From an uncultured Emticicia sp. (GTDB lineage Bacteria; Bacteroidota; Bacteroidia; Cytophagales; Spirosomataceae), in the NCBI RefSeq assembly GCF_937903345.1, contig NZ_CALCZQ010000039.1:50559-114558 (forward strand): DNA of 64,000 nt. Reading direction: 5' to 3'. The position numbers and the translations under genes were made by a program. The notes under the pieces are model-generated. The model had not been told where the DNA came from, did no database searches, and saw nothing but the letters and a program-made list of their open reading frames with translations. This document shows, piece by piece, positions 51,505 to 60,133 of this stretch. Positions within the stretch are counted from its first letter, which is position 1. Each line of letters begins with the position of its first letter.

Positions 51505-51543
51505 AAAAGCTCGATTAGAAAGTTGTCTAATCGGGCTTTTTCT
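51505..51543 (+). terminator. Terminator after the PEBP gene
   Basis: AAAAGCTCGATTAGA (51505-51519) pairs with TCTAATCGGGCTTTT (51526-51540) with a G-U pair, six-nt loop and T-run. Confidence 0.88.
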
Positions 51544-51687
51544 GCTAAAAACTCAAGCTTTTCTCTAATCAGTAAGTATTTATGAAAAAAATAAGTTTTC
51601 TCACAGCGTTTTAAATCATTCAATCGTCTTAATAATTATACATTGATTATGACAGTTATTAGTGATGAGGCCTAGTAAATAAACTTG

Positions 51688-51972
51688 ATGAAAATGCGTT
51701 ACATAACAAAAATAACCGAAGAACAAGTTGAACATTTAAGAAAAGTATCACGCCACAGCCGAAACCACCGTGAACGTGAGCGAGCAAAAGCCATTTTATT
51801 GAGTTACAAAGGATATAATGTAACTGTATTATCCGATATTTTTGAGGTTAGTCGTGGAACGATTACTAATTGGCTAGATGCTTGGGAAGAGCGTGGAGTA
51901 TTCGGATTAAAAGATTTACCCAAACAATTAAGTTCAAATTCATTCGGCGAAAAAACTTTAATATATAACTAA
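51688..51972 (+). CDS. Orphan IS630-type helix-turn-helix protein
   Basis: 94 aa (ATG at 51688; a TTG and a second ATG lie close by). The sequence RYITKITEEQVEHLRKVSRHSRNHRERERAKAILLSYKGYNVTVLSDIFEVSRGTITNWLDAWEERG is the N-terminal DNA-binding domain of IS630/Tc1-type transposases. The catalytic DDE half is missing: the frame ends after GLKDLPKQLSS and no continuation is seen to 52040. It is either a truncated transposase or a domesticated regulator. The terminator at 52010-52040 directly follows, which favours an expressed gene. Confidence 0.7.
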   Translation: MKMRYITKITEEQVEHLRKVSRHSRNHRERERAKAILLSYKGYNVTVLSDIFEVSRGTITNWLDAWEERGVFGLKDLPKQLSSNSFGEKTLIYN

Positions 51973-52009
51973 AACTTTTGAAACAAATCTACTTTTTTTC
52001 TCTACGGAA

Positions 52010-52040
52010 AGTCTGTTGCTCCTAGCGACAGGCTTTTTTT
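52010..52040 (+). terminator. Terminator after the HTH gene
   Basis: AGTCTGTTGCT pairs with AGCGACAGGCT (two mismatches) across a 3-nt loop and is followed by a run of T. Confidence 0.75.
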
Positions 52041-52167
52041 GTGAATATATAAACCCAACTATTATTTTAATTTTTAAGAAAATACCGGACTAATCTGATT
52101 TCTATGTTAAATTTGCCTAGTAATATAAATAGGGAAATCATTCTGTTTATTATCGTATCCATAGTCA

Positions 52168-54303
52168 ATGAAGCCAGATTTCTCGAAAATATCTTTAGAG
52201 TCAAGAACATCGATTCATTCAAACGCAACACAATCAGGAGCTACGACTTATTTTCGTACGGCTGAGGGGATCAACGTAAAACCAAAATTCACTGCAAAAG
52301 ATATTGAATCGGCCGAACATTTGCATTTCTCGGCAGGTATTCCACCTTTTTTACGTGGGCCTTATAGTACAATGTATGTGATGCAACCGTGGACAATTCG
52401 ACAATATGCAGGTTTTTCAACAGCAGAAGAGTCGAACGCGTTTTATAGAAGAAATTTAGCGGCTGGTCAAAAAGGACTTTCGGTTGCTTTCGATTTGGCG
52501 ACGCACAGAGGTTATGATTCTGACCATCCACGTGTAACTGGTGATGTAGGAAAAGCAGGGGTTGCCATTGATACAGTTGAGGATATGAAGATTCTCTTCG
52601 ATCAAATTCCACTCGATGAAATTACGGTTTCGATGACCATGAACGGGGCAGTATTGCCAATCTTGGCATTTTATATTGTGGCAGCCGAAGAGCAAGGTAT
52701 TTCATCCGAAAAACTCTCAGGAACTATCCAAAACGATATTTTAAAAGAGTTTATGGTGCGAAATACTTATATTTATCCGCCCGAATTTTCAATGCGAATC
52801 GTAGGAGACATTTTTGCTTATACCTCGAAAAATATGCCAAAATTCAACTCGATTTCGATTTCTGGGTATCATATTCACGAAGCCGGGGCTCCGGCACATT
52901 TGGAGTTGGCTTATACCCTAGCTGATGGATTAGAATATATCCGAACGGGTATTGCGGCAGGAATAGACATTGATAGTTTTGCTCCTCGACTATCGTTTTT
53001 TTGGGGAATTGGAATGAATCATTTCATGGAAATTGCCAAAATGCGTGCAGGACGTTTACTCTGGTCGAAAATCGTAAAGCAGTTTAACCCCAAAAGTGTC
53101 AAATCTTTGGCTCTACGAACGCACTGTCAGACTTCGGGTTGGTCTTTGACTGAGCAAGATCCATTCAATAATGTTGCCCGAACGGCCATCGAAGCAATGT
53201 CGGCAGTATTGGGGCATACGCAATCTTTACATACTAACTCTCTCGATGAAGCAATGGCACTTCCAACCGATTTTTCGGCCAGAATTGCTCGAAATACGCA
53301 ATTATATCTTCAATACGAAACCGAAATTTGTCGTGTAGTTGACCCGTGGGGTGGCTCCTATTATGTAGAATATTTGACCAAAGAATTGGTAGAAAAAGCG
53401 TGGGCTTTGATTGAAGAAGTAGAAGAATTGGGCGGAATGACAAAGGCAATTGAAACAGGTTTGCCAAAAATGAGAATCGAAGAATCGGCTGCCCGAAAGC
53501 AAGCCAGAATTGATTCAGGAAAAGATATTATTGTTGGTGTAAACAAATACAGAACTGATGCCGAAACGATTATTGATGTATTGGAAATTGATAATCAAGA
53601 AGTTAGAAGAAAGCAAATCGAAAAACTCGAACACATAAAAGCTGAAAGAAAAGAAGCCGAAGTACAGGAAATTTTAGATAAAATTACGAAATTGGCTGAG
53701 AATAAAGGAGTGGGCAACCTTCTGACTCTGGCAGTGGAAGCTGCCCGAAAACGTGCCACTTTGGGCGAAATATCTTACGCTATGGAAAAAGTATCAGGTC
53801 GCTACAAGGCAACCATCCGTTCGATTTCGGGTGTATATCAAGCGGAAGTTTCTGACGATGAAAATTTCAGATTGGCAAAAGAAATGGCTAACCAATTTGC
53901 TGAAATTGAAGGTCGTCGTCCGAGAATAATGGTCGCCAAAATGGGGCAAGATGGCCACGACCGTGGAGCAAAAGTAATTGCTACAAGTTTTGCTGATTTA
54001 GGTTTTGATGTAGATATAGGCCCACTTTTCCAAACGCCAGAAGAAACCGCTCGCCAAGCAGCTGAAAACGATGTGCATATAGTAGGTGCATCGAGTTTGG
54101 CGGCTGGACATAAAACGCTCGTTCCTGCTTTGATTGAAGAACTCAAAAAACTGGGTCGTGAAGATATTATGGTCATTGCTGGGGGTGTAATTCCTGCCCA
54201 AGATTATCAATATCTCTACGATGCAGGCGTAAAAGGCATTTTTGGCCCGGGAACTGTCATTTCGATAGCCGCTCAAAAGATTTTGAAAGAGTTGATGGCT
54301 TAA
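52168..54303 (+). CDS. scpA: Methylmalonyl-CoA mutase, large (alpha) subunit
   Basis: 711 aa. Cobalamin enzyme interconverting succinyl-CoA and methylmalonyl-CoA. The TIM-barrel part (to about 540) contains FLRGPYSTMYVMQPWTIRQYAGFSTAEESNAFYRRN and LSVAFDLATHRGYDSDHPRV, both mutase hallmarks. The C-terminal B12-binding domain holds MGQDGHDRGAKVIATSFADLGFDVDIG, the DGHDRG motif giving the cobalt-ligating His. The small subunit gene is not adjacent and was not found in the window, so it must be encoded elsewhere if the enzyme is heterodimeric. Monocistronic with a terminator. Confidence 0.95.
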   Translation: MKPDFSKISLESRTSIHSNATQSGATTYFRTAEGINVKPKFTAKDIESAEHLHFSAGIPPFLRGPYSTMYVMQPWTIRQYAGFSTAEESNAFYRRNLAAGQKGLSVAFDLATHRGYDSDHPRVTGDVGKAGVAIDTVEDMKILFDQIPLDEITVSMTMNGAVLPILAFYIVAAEEQGISSEKLSGTIQNDILKEFMVRNTYIYPPEFSMRIVGDIFAYTSKNMPKFNSISISGYHIHEAGAPAHLELAYTLADGLEYIRTGIAAGIDIDSFAPRLSFFWGIGMNHFMEIAKMRAGRLLWSKIVKQFNPKSVKSLALRTHCQTSGWSLTEQDPFNNVARTAIEAMSAVLGHTQSLHTNSLDEAMALPTDFSARIARNTQLYLQYETEICRVVDPWGGSYYVEYLTKELVEKAWALIEEVEELGGMTKAIETGLPKMRIEESAARKQARIDSGKDIIVGVNKYRTDAETIIDVLEIDNQEVRRKQIEKLEHIKAERKEAEVQEILDKITKLAENKGVGNLLTLAVEAARKRATLGEISYAMEKVSGRYKATIRSISGVYQAEVSDDENFRLAKEMANQFAEIEGRRPRIMVAKMGQDGHDRGAKVIATSFADLGFDVDIGPLFQTPEETARQAAENDVHIVGASSLAAGHKTLVPALIEELKKLGREDIMVIAGGVIPAQDYQYLYDAGVKGIFGPGTVISIAAQKILKELMA

Positions 54304-54324
54304 CTATTTTATTATAAAGGAACG

Positions 54325-54395
54325 GTTCGCCGCCCAAAACTACATTTTGCTAAGATTTTCTCAGCGAACTTAGTTTAGGCAGCGAACTTTTTTTT
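54325..54395 (+). terminator. Terminator region after methylmalonyl-CoA mutase
   Basis: GTTCGCCGCC (54325-54334) can pair with GGCAGCGAAC (54378-54387) with one mismatch; a T-run follows. The loop is long, and an internal GCGAAC gives an alternative pairing, so the structure is uncertain. Confidence 0.45.
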
Positions 54396-54506
54396 TGTTC
54401 TTAATTGTTTTTTTTCTTAAAAGATAATTTTTCCACCTCTTTCTGTATCTATTTCACAATATTACTATGTTCCCGCCGTAGTATAATTAATAGAATCCAT
54501 TCCACA

Positions 54507-57122
54507 ATGAAAACTAGAAAAGTTATGTCGAAAAAATTATTATTGCTGTTATTTATTACACAAAACCTATTTGCAGTAAGTGGCGAATCGTCGCTAGGCA
54601 TAAAAGGTAAAATCAAGAATGAAAAAGGAGAAGTGATGCCTTTTGCTTCGGTACTAGTCAAAGGCACTGAAATCGGTACAATGGCCAATCAAGATGGTGA
54701 CTACCAAATAAAACTGAAAGCTGGCTCTTACGAAATTGTTTTTCAATACATAGGTTATCAGTCGGTTACGAAGAAAGTTGAAATTGCCGAAAATGTACAA
54801 ATGATTAATATCATAATGAAAGAAATCAGTATTGAATTGGGTGGGGTGAAGGTCTCAAATAACAATGAAGACCCTGCACTTACAATCATGCGGAAAACTA
54901 TCGCTATGTCGATAATTCATCACAAAGAAGTAGAAAGTTATTTGATGCGAAGCTATTTAAGGGGCACTTTTAGGGTCAATGATGTATCTTTTATCTTTGA
55001 AAAAGCGATGAAAGATAATTTTATCAAAAAAGGACAAACTTACGTGTTAGAATCAGTAAACGAGGTAAAATTTAAGCAACCAAATAGCTTTGTAGAGCGA
55101 GTAATTTCGGTACGTTCTAATCTGCCTCCAGCTATGAAAAACAATGCTAATGCTGCAGTTGACAAATCAAGTTTTTATAATCCTAACAATGATGAATCAC
55201 CTATTACGTTTAAAGGTGCAATCAATTATAGGTATGTTTATGAAGGGTTTTTTCAGGATAAAGGATTGTATATCAATAAGATACGTGTAATTCCTAAAGT
55301 AAAATCGCCTGGCTTATACACTGGTATTATCAATATTATAGATGGAACATGGGCTATTCATAGCATTGATTTTAAATATGAGCAAGAGGTTGGTTTATCA
55401 GGTTATAAAGTTATCTTTTCTCCAATTGATGATATTTGGTTGCCAATTCAAGTAGAAGAAACGACTGAAATAAAGTTTATGGGAGCAGATGTTTCGGCTC
55501 GTGTGGTCACGGCTTATAAAGGTTATCAAATCGTAAAAAATCCAAAGTATGCTAGTATCAAACCACAGGTTTTAGACGATAAGATTTTTAAGGCTGAAGC
55601 CAAAGACCTCAACCGTAAAAAACTGGATACCAAAACAATTCTGGAACAAAAAGAATTGACCCTCAAGCAACTCAAAAAGCTCTCAAAAGACCTAGAAAAG
55701 CAAGAAGTAAAGGAAAAGAAGGAGAAAAAAGAGGAGATAATTGCCTCGAATTATTCTCGGTTTGTAGATAGTTTGGCAAGAAATCGTGATGAAGACTTTT
55801 GGGCAGCAGAACGTCAAATACCATTAACCGAAATAGAAGTAAAAGGATATAAACAAGCTGATAGTATTTATGTGGTAGAGGCAAAAAAGATAGTTGATAA
55901 ATTAATTAAAGATTCACTCGAAAAAACACATCCAGCAAAATTTAAGTTTATTCATCTTTTATTGGGGCATGTATATAAATACAATCCTATAAATCGTGGA
56001 ACTTTCAAGGATTATTTTACTATTGGCAATTGGAAAGAAGATTCCCGTTATAATGCAGTTGAGGGAATAAATATTGGTTTTCCTAAATTAAATTATCGAC
56101 ACAGAATTGATTCTCTGGGTTCGTTTTCGATGAATGTCAAACCGCATTATTCCATCCAAAGAGAAAGACTCAATGGTTCGTTTGTCATTGCTTATGGGCA
56201 GAAAAAGTTTAGTATCGGTGCGGAGGCGGGGCGTAAAGTATTTCAGATGAATAATGAAGAACCTATCAATAATTTGGTAAATGCGGCCTATGCTTTGTTG
56301 GATAATCGTCATTTTGGGAAGTTTTATGAGCAGAAATATCTTCGAATTAATTTTAGTCCACGCATCAATGATAACATTTACCTGCGTACATCTTTGCAAT
56401 TTGCCGAGCGATACCGATTAACTAATATTCAGAATCAAGGTTTCCGAAAAATAGCTGATAAATACTATGAATCGAATGACCCGATTCACCAAGATTTTAA
56501 AACTACTGCGTTCGATAATCACACCCAAACTCGTTTTAATGCGATGTTGACTTACCGACCATTTTCAAGAATTAAAATCTATAACGGAAATCGTTCTGTG
56601 CAGACTTACGGCCCAACTTTTCGACTTGAAAACCTTTCTTCATTTGGTGAAACTGGCTTTAATCGTATAGAATTGGGCATGAACCATGATTTTAAATGGA
56701 AACTCAAAAATGTTTCATTAAGAACAGAAATCGGAACTTACTATGGGAATAATCCTGCGTATTTTCTTGATTATAAACACTTTAATGGCAACGAAACTTT
56801 TATTCAAACCCACCAAGATTTCCGAGATTTACCCTATTATCTGTATAGCACAAATGGTGGTTATGCTCAATTATTTATCAAAGTTGATTTCAAAAGATTG
56901 TTCTTCACAAATATTGCGTACCTCCAACGCAAAGGCTGGGAAGAACGTCTCTACTGGAATGTTTTACTCACGAATCAAGTCAAACATTATGAATTGGGCT
57001 ACGGTATAAAAGGACTTTTAGGGCTCTTAAATGCTGAAGTTTTCAGCGTTTTCAATCAAAAACAATATTCTCATACTGGCTTTAAGGTTTATTTACCGAT
57101 TAAGTCGGGGGTTAATTTTTAA
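54507..57122 (+). CDS. DUF5686 and carboxypeptidase-regulatory-like outer-membrane protein
   Basis: 871 aa from the ATG at 54507; an upstream extension of 34 residues from 54405 is rejected. Signal peptide LLLLLFITQNLFAVSG; CarboxypepD_reg-like domain (about 28-115, IKGKIKNEKGEVMPFASVLVKGTEIGT); a DUF5686 region to about 430; a Lys/Glu-rich coiled linker (LKQLKKLSKDLEKQEVKEKKEKKEE); and a C-terminal beta-barrel-like part (LRINFSPRINDNIYLRTSLQF to FKVYLPIKSGVNF). Members of this family are outer-membrane proteins of unknown role. Same strand as hemL but with its own terminator. Confidence 0.88.
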   Translation: MKTRKVMSKKLLLLLFITQNLFAVSGESSLGIKGKIKNEKGEVMPFASVLVKGTEIGTMANQDGDYQIKLKAGSYEIVFQYIGYQSVTKKVEIAENVQMINIIMKEISIELGGVKVSNNNEDPALTIMRKTIAMSIIHHKEVESYLMRSYLRGTFRVNDVSFIFEKAMKDNFIKKGQTYVLESVNEVKFKQPNSFVERVISVRSNLPPAMKNNANAAVDKSSFYNPNNDESPITFKGAINYRYVYEGFFQDKGLYINKIRVIPKVKSPGLYTGIINIIDGTWAIHSIDFKYEQEVGLSGYKVIFSPIDDIWLPIQVEETTEIKFMGADVSARVVTAYKGYQIVKNPKYASIKPQVLDDKIFKAEAKDLNRKKLDTKTILEQKELTLKQLKKLSKDLEKQEVKEKKEKKEEIIASNYSRFVDSLARNRDEDFWAAERQIPLTEIEVKGYKQADSIYVVEAKKIVDKLIKDSLEKTHPAKFKFIHLLLGHVYKYNPINRGTFKDYFTIGNWKEDSRYNAVEGINIGFPKLNYRHRIDSLGSFSMNVKPHYSIQRERLNGSFVIAYGQKKFSIGAEAGRKVFQMNNEEPINNLVNAAYALLDNRHFGKFYEQKYLRINFSPRINDNIYLRTSLQFAERYRLTNIQNQGFRKIADKYYESNDPIHQDFKTTAFDNHTQTRFNAMLTYRPFSRIKIYNGNRSVQTYGPTFRLENLSSFGETGFNRIELGMNHDFKWKLKNVSLRTEIGTYYGNNPAYFLDYKHFNGNETFIQTHQDFRDLPYYLYSTNGGYAQLFIKVDFKRLFFTNIAYLQRKGWEERLYWNVLLTNQVKHYELGYGIKGLLGLLNAEVFSVFNQKQYSHTGFKVYLPIKSGVNF

Positions 57123-57159
57123 TGTATTGTTTTAATAGTTAATTTTGATAAAAATTTAA

Positions 57160-57196
57160 AGGATTAGAAAAGTTAGCCAACTTTCTCTAATCCTTT
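57160..57196 (+). terminator. Terminator after the DUF5686 gene
   Basis: AGGATTAGAAAAGTT pairs with AACTTTCTCTAATCCT (one bulge) around a 4-nt loop, followed by TT. Confidence 0.8.
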
Positions 57197-57266
57197 ATGT
57201 TTTAAAAATCGTTATATAAATATGGGTTTCGATAATCTATATTTTTTACATTTCAATACAAAATAA

Positions 57267-58556
57267 ATGACTACAAATACAAGCGAAGAACTTTTCGCTA
57301 AAGCCAAAAACTTCATTCCAGGGGGCGTAAACTCGCCAGTGAGAGCATTTCGTTCGGTAGGCGGAAATCCAATTTTTATCAAAAGAGCGAAAGGTGCTTA
57401 TATCTTTGACGAAGACGATAATCAATATATCGAGTTAATCAATTCTTGGGGACCAATGATTTTGGGTCATGCCTTTGAGCCAGTTGAGCAAGCAGTAAGT
57501 GAAGCCATCAAAGGATCATTTTCGTTTGGAGCTCCCACGCGTCGTGAGGTAGAAATGGCTGAATTGATTATTTCCATGGTGCCTTCTATCGAAAAAGTCA
57601 GAATGGTAAATTCGGGCACAGAAGCCACAATGGCTGCTGTGCGTGTGGCTCGAGGTTACACAGGAAAAGACAAAATTATAAAATTTGAAGGTTGTTATCA
57701 CGGTCACGGTGATTCGTTTTTAATTGCCGCAGGAAGTGGAGCAATCACGATGGGAATTCCTGACAGTCCAGGTGTAACCAAAGGCGTAGCCAACGATACT
57801 CTAACTGCTCCTTACAATAATTTAAAAGCTGTTCAGATGCTTTGTGATGCCAATAAAGGGCAAATCGCAGCTTTAATTTTAGAGCCAGTTGTCGGAAATA
57901 TGGGTTGTGTTTTGCCCAAAGAAGGCTATTTAGAAGGTCTACGTGAAATTTGTACAAAAGAAGGAATCGTATTGATTTTTGATGAGGTAATGACAGGATT
58001 CCGTTTGGCAAAAGGGGGAGCTCAAGAACGTTTCGGAGTAACTCCCGATATGACAACTTTAGGTAAAATCATCGGTGGTGGAATGCCCGTAGGAGCATAT
58101 GGTGGAAAAGCAGAAATTATGAATTGTGTATCGCCACAAGGTCCTGTTTATCAAGCTGGTACGCTTTCGGGAAATCCTATTGCAATGGCTGCTGGACTTA
58201 CTATGTTGCACCACTTAAACGACCATCCAGAAGTTTATACCCAGCTCGAAGCAACTGGAAATCAAATAGTTGGAGGTATTCGTTCGATTCTTGATAAACT
58301 TAATCTCAATTATCAAATTAATCATATCGGTTCGATGTATAGTCTTTTCTTTACAGATACACAAGTAATTGATTTTGAAACTGCAAAGACTTCAGATACT
58401 GCCAAATTTGGCAAATATTTCCATGGAATGCTTGATAAGGGTATTTATCTTGCACCATCCCAATACGAAGCCCTTTTCCTTTCAACCGCTCTATCGCAAG
58501 AAAATATTGCAGAGGTTTTGGCGGCGAATGAGTCAATATTAGGTAATTTAGTTTAA
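57267..58556 (+). CDS. hemL: Glutamate-1-semialdehyde 2,1-aminomutase
   Basis: 429 aa, the usual length. PLP enzyme making 5-aminolevulinate for haem in the C5 pathway. Hallmarks: FIPGGVNSPVRAFRSVGGNPIFI at the N-terminus, NSGTEATMAAVRVARGYTGKDKI, FEGCYHGHGDSFL, VIFDEVMTGFR-type LIFDEVMTGFRLAKGGAQERFGVTPDMTTLGKIIGGGMPVGAYGG with the PLP-binding Lys in GKIIGGG. Monocistronic; other hem genes are not in the window. Confidence 0.97.
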   Translation: MTTNTSEELFAKAKNFIPGGVNSPVRAFRSVGGNPIFIKRAKGAYIFDEDDNQYIELINSWGPMILGHAFEPVEQAVSEAIKGSFSFGAPTRREVEMAELIISMVPSIEKVRMVNSGTEATMAAVRVARGYTGKDKIIKFEGCYHGHGDSFLIAAGSGAITMGIPDSPGVTKGVANDTLTAPYNNLKAVQMLCDANKGQIAALILEPVVGNMGCVLPKEGYLEGLREICTKEGIVLIFDEVMTGFRLAKGGAQERFGVTPDMTTLGKIIGGGMPVGAYGGKAEIMNCVSPQGPVYQAGTLSGNPIAMAAGLTMLHHLNDHPEVYTQLEATGNQIVGGIRSILDKLNLNYQINHIGSMYSLFFTDTQVIDFETAKTSDTAKFGKYFHGMLDKGIYLAPSQYEALFLSTALSQENIAEVLAANESILGNLV

Positions 58557-58671
58557 GTATTTTTATCCCGTAGGGATTCTATATCGGTAGAAAATTATGT
58601 AACAAAATTCATCATGCCTTAGGTATGAAACTTTCACCGAAAACTGTTTTATACTTACGGCATAAAAATAC
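58557..58671. repeat. 115-bp near-palindromic interspersed-type repeat
   Basis: The ends GTATTTTTATCCCGTA (58557-58572) and TACGGCATAAAAATAC (58656-58671) are inverted repeats with one mismatch. Nested hairpins lie inside, ATCCCGTAGGGAT (58565-58577) and CATGCCTTAGGTATG (58614-58628), plus a loose CGGTAGAAA/TTTCACCG pair. The layout is that of a MITE- or REP-like element of the kind scattered in Bacteroidota genomes. It lies directly after the hemL stop. Confidence 0.55.
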
Positions 58672-58764
58672 TTTAGAGGTATTTTAGCTACTGTAGCGAC
58701 AGCAACCGATGTTGATCTTTACTAGATAAATCTTTAGTTTTAAGAGTTTTATTAATCCTGAATA

Positions 58765-59742
58765 ATGAAATACTCCATAATAACTCCTGTATATAATCGT
58801 CCCGAAGAAGTCAGAGAATTGCTTGAGAGTTTGAGCAAACAGACCGTAGCGACGGCCGCTTTCAAAAACTTTGAAGTAATCATCATTGAAGATGGCTCGA
58901 CTCTGAAGTGTGACGAGGTTTGTGCGAGTTTTCAAGAAAAACTTGATTTAAAATATTTCTTTAAACCAAATTCGGGACAGGGTTTTTCTAGAAACTATGG
59001 TTTCGAGCGAGCAACGGGCGATTACTTTGTACAACTTGATTCTGATGCGATTATTCCTGAAAAATACTTTGAAATTGTAGATAATTATTTGAAAATCAGC
59101 TGGTTAGACGCATTCGGCGGCCCTGATGCTGCTCATGAAAGTTTTACGGATATTCAAAAGGCCATTAATTATTCGATGACATCTGTCTTCACAACTGGAG
59201 GAATCAGAGGAAAGAAAAATAATGCGGGTGGACAGTTTCATCCTCGTAGTTTCAATTTCGGAATTTCTCGTAAAGTTTGGGAAGAAACGGGTGGCTACAC
59301 CATGACTCGCATGGCCGAAGATATTGAGTTTAGCATTAGGATTTTATCAAAAGGCTTTAAAGTGGGTTTGATAGAAGAAGCCTTCATTTATCATAAAAGA
59401 AGAACCGATTTTGGTCAGTTCTTCAAACAATTGCATTTTTTTGGTCGTGGGCGTATCAATCTCGCCAGAATGTTCCCTTCAGAATTGAAATTAGTACATT
59501 ATTTCCCGATGCTTTTTACGCTCGGAGTTTTGGCTATTCCGATAATCTTTTTTATCGATAAAATTTTGTTTTTCATTGCCATTTTTATGCTCCTTATTTA
59601 TATTTTGATGATCGTTATCGACTCGGCTGTTTATAATAAAAGTATAAAAATAGGCTTTTTGAGTGTAATCGCCTGTTTTATTCAACTAATGGGCTATGGC
59701 TTTGGCTTTATGCAGGAAAAGTTTTTAGGAGATAACAAATAA
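58765..59742 (+). CDS. Family 2 glycosyltransferase with C-terminal membrane helices
   Basis: 325 aa. GT-A domain: SIITPVYNRPEEVRELLESL, IEDGSTLKCDE, GFSRNYGFERATGDYFVQLDSDAIIP (DxD-type D-S-D), GGPDAAHESFT and the late RMAEDIEFSIRILSKGF (E-D acceptor motif). Two hydrophobic stretches at about 247-290 (MLFTLGVLAIPIIFF, ILFFIAIFMLLIYILMIVID) anchor it in the membrane. It transfers a sugar from a nucleotide donor, probably in cell-surface glycan assembly. No other glycan genes are adjacent. Confidence 0.9.
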   Translation: MKYSIITPVYNRPEEVRELLESLSKQTVATAAFKNFEVIIIEDGSTLKCDEVCASFQEKLDLKYFFKPNSGQGFSRNYGFERATGDYFVQLDSDAIIPEKYFEIVDNYLKISWLDAFGGPDAAHESFTDIQKAINYSMTSVFTTGGIRGKKNNAGGQFHPRSFNFGISRKVWEETGGYTMTRMAEDIEFSIRILSKGFKVGLIEEAFIYHKRRTDFGQFFKQLHFFGRGRINLARMFPSELKLVHYFPMLFTLGVLAIPIIFFIDKILFFIAIFMLLIYILMIVIDSAVYNKSIKIGFLSVIACFIQLMGYGFGFMQEKFLGDNK

Positions 59743-59790
59743 ATACCGGTACCTAAAAACTGTTGACTACTAACTATCAACTGTGGACTT

Positions 59791-60060
59791 TCAAACAAAC
59801 ACCTCCTGTTTTTCAAGTACTTCTTCTTTCAAATCTTCAATGATTTTATCTAAGCCTTCGTACCAATCAAGGTGTGGAGAATGTGCTTCACAACCGCCTA
59901 CGTGTGGTACACAAGCTGTATATTGATATTGTTTGTGGCAAGCTGGGCAACGTGCAATTGTTTTGAAAGTATCCCAAATTTGGCCGCAATCGCATTGCCA
60001 ATATTCACCACCGTCGGGTTCCCATTTACATTTTGGGCAACAAATCTTAATTTCACTCAT
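59791..60060 (-). CDS. Small zinc-ribbon protein
   Basis: 89 aa. Cysteine pairs CCPKCKWEPDGGEYWQCDCG (about 7-26) and ARCPACHKQYQYTACVPH (about 37-54) plus two His give a double zinc-ribbon pattern; the C-terminal helix DKIIEDLKEEVLEKQE is acidic. No known family recognised. It converges on the glycosyltransferase gene with 48 bp between stops and is 73 bp from the MFS gene on the same strand. Confidence 0.7.
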   Translation of the reverse strand: MSEIKICCPKCKWEPDGGEYWQCDCGQIWDTFKTIARCPACHKQYQYTACVPHVGGCEAHSPHLDWYEGLDKIIEDLKEEVLEKQEVFV

Positions 60061-60133
60061 AATTAATAATCAAAGGACAATGGTCATTAACCCATTTTTT
60101 TATTAAGCCATCAGTTTTAGGAACGCAAAATAA

